DNA of 51,438 nucleotides from Saprospiraceae bacterium. GTDB taxonomy: Bacteria > Bacteroidota > Bacteroidia > Chitinophagales > Saprospiraceae. Made by a program: the position numbers and the translations under genes. The stretch spans positions 1 to 51,438 of the forward strand of contig JALVEE010000004.1 of the NCBI GenBank assembly GCA_027008645.1, in the 5' to 3' direction. This document shows, piece after piece, positions 25,030 through 33,187 of this stretch. Each line of letters begins with the position of its first letter. The stretch's first letter is position 1. The notes beneath the pieces are model-generated. The model was given only the letters and a program-made list of their open reading frames with translations, did not search any database and had not been told where the DNA came from.

Positions 25030-26202
25030 TTAATTAGAAGCACCGAGAGTTAAATCAACTACAAACCGTTTGCCGTCTCGCTGAATCGTTAGTTTTATGG
25101 TCTCACCGGGTTTGTATTTTTCAAGGGACAAGACCAAATCATTGCTATCATTTATATTGTCATCGTTTAATTTCAATATAATATCACCCAGCTTGTTTTT
25201 GGTAGTACCGTGTAATCCAGATTTTTCAGAAGGTGAGTCAGGGAATACATATGATATCACCACACCGTCAGTGATACCATAAGCCTTGGCTCTATAATCC
25301 GGCATCATACCGACACCTAAGACGGGTCTTCTTACTTCTCCGTATTTGATAATGTCTGAAACAACCCATTTTACCACATCAACAGGAATGGCGAAACCAA
25401 TGCCGGCAGAAGCACCGGAAGGGCTGTAAATAGCGGCATTGACACCGATTAATCTACCGGAAGAATTGAGTAAAGGACCACCGGAATTACCGGGATTAAT
25501 AGCTGCATCTATCTGTATAATATCTCTGATAGGAATCTGGGCTTGGGATTGTATTTCTCGGCCCAAAGCACTTATCACACCGGTAGTAAGAGTATGATCC
25601 AAGCCAAAAGGATTACCTATAGCCATTACAAATTGTCCAACAATCAGATTATTAGAACTACCTTTTTTTATTGCGATAAGTTTTTCTTTTGGAGCATCAA
25701 TTTTTAATACCGCTATATCTTTTTCTTTTGCAACACCAACCAATGTGGCTTGCCATGACGTGTGATCACTCAATGTTACTTCAGCCTTATCCACCCCTTT
25801 TATAACATGATAATTGGTGATTATATGCCCTTTGTCATCCCATATAAATCCCGATCCCGATCCCACCGGTATTTCATATACATTTCTCGACCAATAATCC
25901 TGTTTATACGCAGATGTTGTGATATATACGACAGATGCAGAAGATTTTTTGAATAGCCCGATTACACCCTTTTCATATTGTTGAATGATATTAACCGGAG
26001 ATATATCAGGAGCAGAGTTGTGGACATTGAGCGAATCTTTGATATTCGATTCACTATTTGTTGCCGTATTATTTTTTGCTAATAACTTTTGATTTTCGAC
26101 TCTGTTTTCACATCTTTTCTTGGCGTCTTCATTGGCTCTCCAGGATATTCCTATAATTGCACCTGTTATGATTAACAGTATTGATAATATAACTTTCTTC
26201 AT
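25030..26202 (-). CDS. DegQ/HtrA-type periplasmic serine protease
   Basis: S1C trypsin-like protease with one PDZ domain (390 aa). One N-terminal membrane segment or uncleaved signal (ILSILLIITGAIIGIS) is followed by a linker, then the protease core with His132 in IITNYHVIKG, Asp162 in KDIAVLKID and Ser240 in NPGNSGGPLL. The PDZ domain spans about residues 285-385 (RPVLGVGM...VISYVFPDSPSEKSGL). Having one PDZ domain and an N-terminal anchor makes it closer to DegS in layout, though the catalytic domain is generic. It probably degrades misfolded envelope proteins. It is the first gene of a pair with the ATL gene. Confidence 0.92.
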   Translation of the reverse strand: MKKVILSILLIITGAIIGISWRANEDAKKRCENRVENQKLLAKNNTATNSESNIKDSLNVHNSAPDISPVNIIQQYEKGVIGLFKKSSASVVYITTSAYKQDYWSRNVYEIPVGSGSGFIWDDKGHIITNYHVIKGVDKAEVTLSDHTSWQATLVGVAKEKDIAVLKIDAPKEKLIAIKKGSSNNLIVGQFVMAIGNPFGLDHTLTTGVISALGREIQSQAQIPIRDIIQIDAAINPGNSGGPLLNSSGRLIGVNAAIYSPSGASAGIGFAIPVDVVKWVVSDIIKYGEVRRPVLGVGMMPDYRAKAYGITDGVVISYVFPDSPSEKSGLHGTTKNKLGDIILKLNDDNINDSNDLVLSLEKYKPGETIKLTIQRDGKRFVVDLTLGASN

Positions 26203-26362
26203 TTTACCGTTTTTTTTTCTTAATGACGAAATAATGACAAGAAATAGTATAAATAAGGAGTATTTTTAGTTAGAAATTATCAGATAAATAGGTAAAAGGA
26301 AGCAAAAGCGAAAAATAAATTGCCTTTGCTATTGGTATTTTGAACACTCACCACAAAAACCC

Positions 26363-26379
26363 ATGAATAATACGGGTTA
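26363..26379 (-). repeat. 17-nt intergenic repeat, copy 1
   Basis: ATGAATAATACGGGTTA is the exact reverse complement of 43323-43339. A degenerate relative occurs at 3928-3945. Confidence 0.6.
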
Positions 26380-26507
26380 AATCACAATAAAAGAAAAAAA
26401 TTTTAGTTTATTCCTGCTTTACCGGCTTTTGTGTATATGTTTTTCGGGAATTATGGATAAATCGTAAAAAAAACCTTTGAAAAACTATATATTATATATT
26501 TATTTAA

Positions 26508-26515
26508 TATTTTTG
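26508..26515 (+). promoter_or_regulatory. Predicted -7 box of the PorG-like gene
   Basis: TATTTTTG matches TAnnTTTG; the transcript would carry a leader of about 70 nt. No clear upstream box was found at the usual spacing. Confidence 0.35.
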
Positions 26516-26589
26516 CATTTCAATAACAAGTGTTAATATATTAGTGCTTGTGTTTAGGGATGAATTTTAAGAAATAAAAATGTTTTAAA

Positions 26590-27438
26590 ATGAGGAGATT
26601 ATTAATTGTTTCATTGCTTGTATTTTTTGTAGCAAATATTTACGCTCAAAAATCTGAAGTTGGTATTGGTATTGGTATAGCTACTTATGACGGTGACCTG
26701 AGTGTTAAAAATGTAAAATCGTATATTTCCCAGTCTCACCCTGCTATCCAAGTATTTTACAGCTATTATTTTAATCGTTTTCTAAATACAAAAGTTTCTC
26801 TTGGAGCAACTACATTATCAGCTAGTGATAGCAAATCGGATATTCAGTGGCAAAAGGAGAGAAATCTTAGTTTTAAGACCAATATTTATGAATTTAATGC
26901 CAAGGGAGAGTACAATATTTTCGGTATAAATCATGTAGTGAATCCGTTTATTTTTGCTGGAGTGAACGCATTTTCATTTAATCCTAAAACAAAATATAAT
27001 GGAGAATGGGTGTATCTGCAACCTCTTGGTACGGAAGGACAAGGTTCAAGATTGCATCCTGATAAAAGAAAATACAAATTATATGATATAAGTATGGTAT
27101 TTGGCATAGGTGCAAAAATAAGATTGAATAATTCAGTAACAATATCGGTTGAATTGGGCTGGAGAAGGACAAATACAGATTATATAGATGATGTCAGCGG
27201 AGATTATATCAACTACTACGAATTGGTAAGAACAAATGGTAAATTGGCAGCAGAATTAGCAGATAGAACAAATGAATATTACGGAAATAATACGGTCTTA
27301 GAACGAAGAAAAGGAGAAGTCAGGGGAGGCGCTAAAATTAAAGACTATTATGCAATTTCATTTGTTAATTTTGTTTATACATTGAATAGCGGTAATCCAT
27401 TTAGGTATAGTAGATCGGTTTCTTGTCCTAGGTTCTAG
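26590..27438 (+). CDS. DUF6089 / PorG-like outer-membrane beta-barrel protein
   Basis: A 282-aa protein with signal peptide MRRLLIVSLLVFFVANIYAQ and alternating-residue beta strands. The pattern EVGIGIGIATYDGDL near the mature N-terminus and the late motif ISVELGWRRTNTDYIDDVSGDYIN are characteristic of DUF6089 proteins, which include PorG of the type IX secretion system. T9SS cargo proteins encoded in this window show that the organism has that system, so a PorG-like role is plausible, but the family is broad. It is monocistronic; the stop codon overlaps the start of a dispersed repeat. Confidence 0.72.
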   Translation: MRRLLIVSLLVFFVANIYAQKSEVGIGIGIATYDGDLSVKNVKSYISQSHPAIQVFYSYYFNRFLNTKVSLGATTLSASDSKSDIQWQKERNLSFKTNIYEFNAKGEYNIFGINHVVNPFIFAGVNAFSFNPKTKYNGEWVYLQPLGTEGQGSRLHPDKRKYKLYDISMVFGIGAKIRLNNSVTISVELGWRRTNTDYIDDVSGDYINYYELVRTNGKLAAELADRTNEYYGNNTVLERRKGEVRGGAKIKDYYAISFVNFVYTLNSGNPFRYSRSVSCPRF

Positions 27439-27470
27439 AATCCACCTCAACCCTCCCTTACGAGGGTTGA
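27436..27470. repeat. CCTCCCTTAC repeat with perfect hairpin
   Basis: TCAACCCTC (27447-27455) and GAGGGTTGA (27462-27470) form a 9-bp perfect stem just after the PorG-like stop codon. The 29 nt starting at that stop codon (27436-27464) match 51410-51438 at the right window edge at 26 positions. It may double as a 3'-end hairpin, but no U-tract follows. Confidence 0.65.
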
Positions 27471-27492
27471 AACTGCTTCTATATACTAACAC

Positions 27493-27621
27493 CAATGTGC
27501 CGTTAGGCACAAAATATGGGTAAAAAAAGCTATTAACCAACTAAAATGCGTGCCATAGGTACGTAATGTTGCCCACATCAACAAAACTTCTTGTAAAAAG
27601 CGAAAAAATGAAATGCACCTT
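27493..27621 (+). repeat. Dispersed ~130-bp repeat, copy B
   Basis: Same element as 6060-6190 in opposite orientation: hairpin GTGCCGTTAGGCAC, a second hairpin around GCGTGCCATAGGTACG, and terminal motif GCGAAAAAATGAAATGCACC (27600-27619). The two copies differ by scattered substitutions and small indels only. Confidence 0.75.
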
Positions 27622-27668
27622 TCGGGTTTAAACGATGTTTGATATTCATTTGCCGATAGATATATTAA

Positions 27669-27676
27669 TATTTTTG
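27669..27676 (+). promoter_or_regulatory. Predicted -7 box of recQ-surE
   Basis: TATTTTTG matches TAnnTTTG and gives a leader of about 35 nt to the recQ start at 27716. Confidence 0.4.
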
Positions 27677-27715
27677 TTGAAAAGCCAAATGATATGAGTA
27701 TATTGCAGGTATATA

Positions 27716-29617
27716 ATGAAAAGGGCAATATCAATATTAAAAAAGTATTGGGGCTATGAAAGATTCCTCCCCAATCAAGAGACTGTTATCAGGGATATTC
27801 TTGGAAAAAAGGATACTGTAGCGTTGATTCCTACCGGGGGCGGCAAATCTATGTGTTATCAAATACCTGCTTTGATATTTGATGGTACTTGTATAGTTAT
27901 TTCTCCACTAATTGCTCTTATTGACGATCAAATCCAAAGACTCAAATCTCTAAATATTCCTGCAGAAGGTTTGCATTCAGGTCTTGATAAAAACCGGCGG
28001 AATATTGTTATGCGAAAATTGGAAAACGGTGAGTTAAAACTATTGTATATTTCGCCGGAAAAACTGCAAAGCGAGTCATTCAGAAATCTTCTCAGGACTA
28101 TTAAATTGAGCTATATTGCCGTGGATGAAGCGCATTGTATCTCACAATGGGGTTATGATTTCAGACCACAATATCAAAAAATAGCAAATATCAAAGAATT
28201 ATTTCCCCATATACGTATTTCCGCTTTCACGGCTACGGCAAACAAAAAGATTCTTGATGATATCATTAAGTATTTGGAATTGGATAATCCGGCAATAACA
28301 AAAGGAAGTTTTCTCAAAAGAAATATCACATTTGCAGTTATTGAGACCGAGAAAAAGCTCAAGGTATTAAGTCTTTTGCTTAAGGAGTTTTCAGGAAGTG
28401 GTATCATATATATGAGAAGCAGAAAAGGTACGGTTTTTTTGGCTGATTACTTAGCAAGAAGCGGTGAAAATGTGATGTATTATCACGCCGGCATGGATTC
28501 TTCCGAAAGGCATAAAGTACAATTGAAATGGTTGAATGACGAAATCAGAACAATAATTAGCACTACGGCATTTGGTATGGGGATAGATAAATCCAATGTC
28601 AGATTTGTACTGCATTTCGATTTACCAACGAGCATTGAAGAATACTATCAAGAAGCGGGAAGAGCCGGAAGGGATGGTAAAAAGTCAAATGCAGTTATTC
28701 TTTATACTAAAAATGACCTGAAGGTTTTAAACAAAAATAATATTGATACATTTCCCGGCTTAAAAGATATCCGTACTACTTATTACAATCTCCTGAAATA
28801 TTTGGATATTGACATTTCCAATAAATCCAGTATAAGCAAAATAATTGACCTTTATGATTTCTTTAAATACAACGGCATAGATAGATTCAAGTCTTATAAA
28901 TGTATTGGTGAATTGGAAAGATACGGTTTGATATCACTCAATATCCCTATTAGAAATATCCATAGTGAATTGAAGATAAAATTTGAATCCGGTTTTTTGG
29001 AAAAAATAAAAAATACAGATAAAACAGCATACCTGATTTTTAAAGAAATAATATTGAATTATGAAGCTGTCTTCATCACCCTGACCGGAATATCGGAAGA
29101 TAAGATATCCAAAATAACCGGTATTGACAAAGATGAGATTATTGAAGTATTAGAATATTATACAAAAAAGAAATTAATTGACTACAAAAGACAAAAATCA
29201 GATTTTAATATCAGCTTTATAAATAAAGATTTTTCTTTGATTAATGAAATAGAATTGGTTTTTAGAAAAGAAAGATTAGAAAACAATATTCACTCAATAT
29301 TTGAGTATTTAACCTATTCAAAGTGTCGCCAGAAATATATTTTGAATTATTTTGGTGAAAAATTAAAAAAATCCTGTAAAATTTGTGATATTTGTCAAGG
29401 GGTGGATGATGATAACTATTCAATAAATCAATTAGAACTATTTACACGGAAAATAAACGATTTGGTTTTTGATAATAATACCGGAATTGATGATATATTA
29501 TATATTGATACTTTCTTGAATCGAAATAAAAATGCGAGTATGTTAAAGCGTCTTTTTAAGAAAGGAAAGTTAAAGATTAAGGGAAATAAAATCACAAAAA
29601 GTCAAAACGATGAGTAA
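27716..29617 (+). CDS. recQ: ATP-dependent DNA helicase RecQ
   Basis: 3'-5' DNA helicase (633 aa). Helicase motifs in order: FLPNQETVIRDIL (motif 0), TGGGKSMCYQIPAL (I), VDEAHCISQWGYDFRPQY (II plus the RecQ aromatic loop), SAFTATAN (III), and QEAGRAGRDGK (VI). The RecQ C-terminal zinc cluster follows (KCRQKYILNYF...SCKICDIC). After it comes a divergent region with no obvious HRDC domain. Several Bacteroidota carry both long and short RecQ forms; this is of the intermediate type. Its last 8 nt overlap surE, so the two are translationally coupled. Confidence 0.93.
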   Translation: MKRAISILKKYWGYERFLPNQETVIRDILGKKDTVALIPTGGGKSMCYQIPALIFDGTCIVISPLIALIDDQIQRLKSLNIPAEGLHSGLDKNRRNIVMRKLENGELKLLYISPEKLQSESFRNLLRTIKLSYIAVDEAHCISQWGYDFRPQYQKIANIKELFPHIRISAFTATANKKILDDIIKYLELDNPAITKGSFLKRNITFAVIETEKKLKVLSLLLKEFSGSGIIYMRSRKGTVFLADYLARSGENVMYYHAGMDSSERHKVQLKWLNDEIRTIISTTAFGMGIDKSNVRFVLHFDLPTSIEEYYQEAGRAGRDGKKSNAVILYTKNDLKVLNKNNIDTFPGLKDIRTTYYNLLKYLDIDISNKSSISKIIDLYDFFKYNGIDRFKSYKCIGELERYGLISLNIPIRNIHSELKIKFESGFLEKIKNTDKTAYLIFKEIILNYEAVFITLTGISEDKISKITGIDKDEIIEVLEYYTKKKLIDYKRQKSDFNISFINKDFSLINEIELVFRKERLENNIHSIFEYLTYSKCRQKYILNYFGEKLKKSCKICDICQGVDDDNYSINQLELFTRKINDLVFDNNTGIDDILYIDTFLNRNKNASMLKRLFKKGKLKIKGNKITKSQNDE

Positions 29618-30383
29618 ACCATTAATATTTATTTCGAATGATGACGGCATCTCTGCAAAAGGTTTGAGAGCCCTTGTTGAAGTGGCAAAGACCTTGGGAG
29701 AAGTGGTTGTAGTTGCTCCTGATAAACCACAATCGGGCAAAGGCCACGCTGTCACTATCAAATTTCCGCTAAGATTGACAAAGGTAGAAGTTTTTGACGA
29801 TGTGGAATCTTGGATGTGCACGGGAACACCGGCAGATTGTGTCAAAATGGCTAAGGATATTCTGTTAAAAGACAGAACTGTAGATCTTGTTTTGTCCGGA
29901 GTAAATCACGGGGCTAATACTTCGATAAACATTTTATATTCCGGTACTATGTCAGCTGCAATGGAAGGTGCTATTGAAGGAAAAAAATCAATAGGTTTCT
30001 CATTAGACGATTTTTCGTCGGAGGCTGATTTTACTGCTTCCAAATATTATATTGAGAAAATCATCAAGAGGGTTCTTAATTTTGAAGGCAAACAGTCATT
30101 ATTATTGAATGTCAATATTCCCAATCTTCCGTTACAAGACATTAAGGGTATAAAAATATGCAGACAATCAAGAGGAAAATGGGTAGAAGAATTTTCTGAA
30201 TCGATTGACCCAAGGGGAGTACCGTATTACTGGTTAACAGGTAGGTTTGAGAGTTTGGAAAAAGATTCAACAGATACTGATTTATGGGCTATTGCCAATG
30301 GATATGTATCGGTGGTACCGTCAAATTTTGATTTAACAAGGCACAGTCAGTTGGATGATTTGGATTATTTAACATCTTGCTGA
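29610..30383 (+). CDS. surE: 5'/3'-nucleotidase SurE
   Basis: Metal-dependent nucleoside-monophosphate phosphatase (257 aa). Metal-binding motif ISNDDGISAKG at residues 8-18, then the family patterns VVVAPDKPQSGKGHAVTI, CTGTPADCVKMA and LVLSGVNHGANTSINILYSGTMSAAMEGA. All expected metal ligands are present. It overlaps the end of recQ by 8 nt; the pairing is not obviously functional beyond shared transcription. The start ATG has no strong ribosome binding site, as is usual in this phylum. Confidence 0.95.
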   Translation: MSKPLIFISNDDGISAKGLRALVEVAKTLGEVVVVAPDKPQSGKGHAVTIKFPLRLTKVEVFDDVESWMCTGTPADCVKMAKDILLKDRTVDLVLSGVNHGANTSINILYSGTMSAAMEGAIEGKKSIGFSLDDFSSEADFTASKYYIEKIIKRVLNFEGKQSLLLNVNIPNLPLQDIKGIKICRQSRGKWVEEFSESIDPRGVPYYWLTGRFESLEKDSTDTDLWAIANGYVSVVPSNFDLTRHSQLDDLDYLTSC

Positions 30384-30527
30384 TCAAAAGTATATGATAG
30401 CATAAAACCTATAAAGCCTATAAGGTTTGCGAGCACAATAAGGAATAAACTTCATTTTCTATTTATATTTAGTGCGCTCTACCGTACTTTATTTTTTCCA
30501 TTTTCTAACGCTACAGATAAAAACCAT

Positions 30528-30596
30528 AAAAAACGAAATACATCCAATCTCAATATGATTATTTTTTCGTATATTAGCATTTCAAAAGCATTTTTT
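30528..30596 (+). promoter_or_regulatory. Conserved upstream leader of AAA-ATPase copy 2
   Basis: These 69 nt align without gaps to the leader of copy 1 (3708-3776). The block begins AAAAAACGAAATACATCC and contains TATATTAG as a possible -7 box. Homology ends at its left edge, so the duplicated unit seems to start here. Confidence 0.6.
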
Positions 30597-32132
30597 ATGA
30601 AATATCTACCAATCGGAATACAAACATTAAGCAAAATAATAGAAGGAAACTTTGTCTATGTTGACAAAACCGAAATTGCATATAATTTGATTCAAAAAGC
30701 AGGTTATTATTTTCTTTCCCGCCCCCGCCGGTTTGGTAAAAGTTTGTTTTTGGATACACTCAAAGAGATTTTTGAATGCAACAAAGAGCTTTTCAAGGGA
30801 TTGTATATTTATGACAAATGGGATTGGAAAGTAAAGTATCCGGTGTTGAGAATAAGTATGGGTTCGGGAGTAATAAAAACAATTGATAAATTAAATAGAA
30901 GACTGAATAGCACTTTAAAAGATGCAGAAAAAGCTCTTGGTATCAGTTGTCAATCATCTGATCCCGAAGAGTGCTTTAAAGAACTGATTCAAAAAGCAAG
31001 TGAAAAATACAACCAAAAAGTAGTAATACTTATCGATGAATACGATAAGCCAATTCTTGATAATATCACCTACAAAGAAGTTGCCCGTCAGATGCGGGAT
31101 GCTATGAAAGATTTTTACGCTGTGATAAAAGATAATGATGCTTATATCAGGTTCGTATTTATCACCGGAGTAAGCAAATTCTCGAAAATGAATCTGTTTA
31201 GTGGACTGAACAACCTTAACGATATTACATTGGATGAAAAATATGCTACTATTTGTGGTTATACGCATGATGATTTATTAACTGTTTTTAAAAAACATTT
31301 GCGTGGAGTAGATATGGAAAAAATAAAAAAATGGTATAATGGATATTATTACCTTGGCGATAAAGTTTATAATCCATTTGATATCCTTTTATTTATTGAT
31401 AAAAATTTTGAATATAGTAACTATTGGTGGGAAACAGGAAACCCTTCATTTCTGATAGATATGCTCAAAACCCAAAATTATTATATTCCGGAATTGGAAA
31501 ATTTTGTTGCCAGTAAAGAAATTCTTAATACTTTTGATATTGAAAGAATAGAATTGGTTGCTTTGCTATGGCAATCGGGCTACTTGACAATTACTGAAAA
31601 GATTGAAGATGTTTTCGGAATAGAATACAAATTGGAGATTCCAAATAAAGAAATAAGTATATCGCTAAACAATCTCTTTATAAACTATTTGACAACTCAA
31701 ACAACAGAAAAGTTAAAACACCAAAAAAGCATACTGAAAATGTTACGAAATGCCGATTTGAATGGATTAAAAGATGTTCTTTTTTCTCTGTTTGCATCCA
31801 TACCATACAACAATTTCACCAATAGTAAGCTATACGAATATGAAGGATATTATGGAAGTGTAGTATATTCCTACCTTGCAAGTATAGGTCTGGATATTAT
31901 CCCTGAAGATATTACCAATCTCGGCAGAATGGATTTATCGGCAAAACTTGAAGATAATGTGTTTGTTTTTGAATTTAAACTTGCAGAAAAAGCTACCGGT
32001 AAAGCTTTAAAACAAATCAAAGAAAAAAAATATTGGGAGAAATATCAGGACTTTAAAAATATTTATCTTATCGGTATAGAATTCAGCCGTGAGAAAAGAA
32101 ATATTATAGGGTACGAGTGGAAGAAGGTTTAG
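30597..32132 (+). CDS. AAA-ATPase-like / PD-(D/E)XK nuclease-fold protein, copy 2
   Basis: Paralogue of 2169-3707 with the same architecture: Walker A-like RPRRFGKSLFLDTL, Walker B VVILIDEYDKP, and C-terminal GRMDLSAKLED...FVFEFKL of the PD-(D/E)XK fold. Divergence between the two copies is uneven: the first 90 or so residues differ at about three positions, the stretch around residues 92-140 differs at most positions, and the last 100 are again nearly the same. This suggests recombination or gene conversion between copies. The start at 30597 is the conserved MKYLPIGIQTL; an in-frame ATG lies at 30555. All motifs are intact. It is not obviously linked to its neighbours surE and the iron importer. 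Confidence 0.88.
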   Translation: MKYLPIGIQTLSKIIEGNFVYVDKTEIAYNLIQKAGYYFLSRPRRFGKSLFLDTLKEIFECNKELFKGLYIYDKWDWKVKYPVLRISMGSGVIKTIDKLNRRLNSTLKDAEKALGISCQSSDPEECFKELIQKASEKYNQKVVILIDEYDKPILDNITYKEVARQMRDAMKDFYAVIKDNDAYIRFVFITGVSKFSKMNLFSGLNNLNDITLDEKYATICGYTHDDLLTVFKKHLRGVDMEKIKKWYNGYYYLGDKVYNPFDILLFIDKNFEYSNYWWETGNPSFLIDMLKTQNYYIPELENFVASKEILNTFDIERIELVALLWQSGYLTITEKIEDVFGIEYKLEIPNKEISISLNNLFINYLTTQTTEKLKHQKSILKMLRNADLNGLKDVLFSLFASIPYNNFTNSKLYEYEGYYGSVVYSYLASIGLDIIPEDITNLGRMDLSAKLEDNVFVFEFKLAEKATGKALKQIKEKKYWEKYQDFKNIYLIGIEFSREKRNIIGYEWKKV

Positions 32133-32152
32133 TTAATTTGCTATTATTGCAC

Positions 32153-32160
32153 TACATTTG
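32153..32160 (+). promoter_or_regulatory. Predicted -7 box of the iron importer operon
   Basis: TACATTTG matches TAnnTTTG and lies 19 nt before the start codon at 32180. No Fur-box-like palindrome could be recognised around it. Confidence 0.45.
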
Positions 32161-32179
32161 AGTAATAAAACATGTTACA

Positions 32180-33187
32180 ATGAAACGAACATCAATTATA
32201 ATTTTATTATTTACCATAATGTTAGCAATAAGTTGTGAGCAAAACTCCAATTCCATAGTGGTTTATACGACGGTAGATCAGGTGTTTTCAGAACCGGTAT
32301 TAAAAGAATTTGAAAAGAAAACGGGGATTAAAGTTAAGGCCGTATATGATACGGAAGAGACCAAATCAACAGGTATATTGAATAGGCTTATAGCTGAAAA
32401 AGACAATCCTCAATGTGATGTGTTTTGGAGTGGTGATCCGCTTAGAACCGCTGTCTTGAAAAACAAAAACATACTATATCCTTATACCTCAAAAGCAGCG
32501 AAAGGAATCGATAATGTATTTAAGGATAAGGATAATTTCTGGACGGGTTTTTCTGCTAGAGCAAGAGTATTGATATACAACAAAAAATTACTTAAGGACA
32601 ATGACGTGCCTCAATCTGTCTTTGATTTGACAGATGAAAAATATAAAGCGAAAGTTGCTATTGCAAATCCTCTGTTTGGTACAACAACTTTTCATCTGGC
32701 AGCACTGTTTTCGGTGATTGGAGACGAAAGGGCAAAGTCGTTTTTGGAAAACTTGAAAGCCAATGACCTTGTAATAGCTTCGAGTAACGGAGATGTGAAA
32801 AGACGAGTAGTGAAAGGGGAGGTGTATTGTGGTCTTACAGATACCGATGATGCTAATGAGGCAATAAAGGAAGGTGCTAATATCGGTGTGGTTTTTTTGG
32901 ATCAAAAGGGAATAGGTTCTCTTATAATGCCCAATACCGTAAGCTTAATCAAAAAAGCTAAAATATCAGATAATGCTAAAAAATTATTTGACTATCTGCT
33001 AAGTGAAGATACTGAAATTGCTTTGGCAAAGTCCTGTGCACAAATGCCGCTACATAACGGTGTAAAACTACCTGATGGTGTACTTTCCTTAGACAATATT
33101 AAGCCGATGAATATAGATTATAATAAAACAGCCGGAAAGCTTGAAAGCATTCAAGAATATTTGAAAGCTTGGGTTGAAAGAAAATAA
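32180..33187 (+). CDS. Iron(III) ABC transporter substrate-binding lipoprotein
   Basis: A 335-aa binding protein of the FbpA/FutA class. Lipobox AISCEQ (Cys19) predicts a lipid anchor. The fold opens with SIVVYTTVDQVFSEPVLKEFEKKTGIKV, the typical start of this class, and continues with CDVFWSGDPLRTAVLK and FWTGFSARARVLIYNK. It is followed by a permease and an ATPase in one operon; its stop overlaps the permease ATG by one base (TAATG). Iron as substrate is inferred from the family; related proteins bind other metals or small anions. Confidence 0.85.
   Translation: MKRTSIIILLFTIMLAISCEQNSNSIVVYTTVDQVFSEPVLKEFEKKTGIKVKAVYDTEETKSTGILNRLIAEKDNPQCDVFWSGDPLRTAVLKNKNILYPYTSKAAKGIDNVFKDKDNFWTGFSARARVLIYNKKLLKDNDVPQSVFDLTDEKYKAKVAIANPLFGTTTFHLAALFSVIGDERAKSFLENLKANDLVIASSNGDVKRRVVKGEVYCGLTDTDDANEAIKEGANIGVVFLDQKGIGSLIMPNTVSLIKKAKISDNAKKLFDYLLSEDTEIALAKSCAQMPLHNGVKLPDGVLSLDNIKPMNIDYNKTAGKLESIQEYLKAWVERK

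Larger units (their letters stand above)
26203..26589. other. Divergent intergenic region, 387 bp
   Basis: Separates the DegQ-like gene (minus) from the PorG-like gene (plus). It holds the repeat ATGAATAATACGGGTTA (26363-26379; its exact reverse complement occurs at 43323-43339) and a TATTTTTG promoter box at 26508-26515 for the rightward gene. I see no further structure. Confidence 0.55.
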
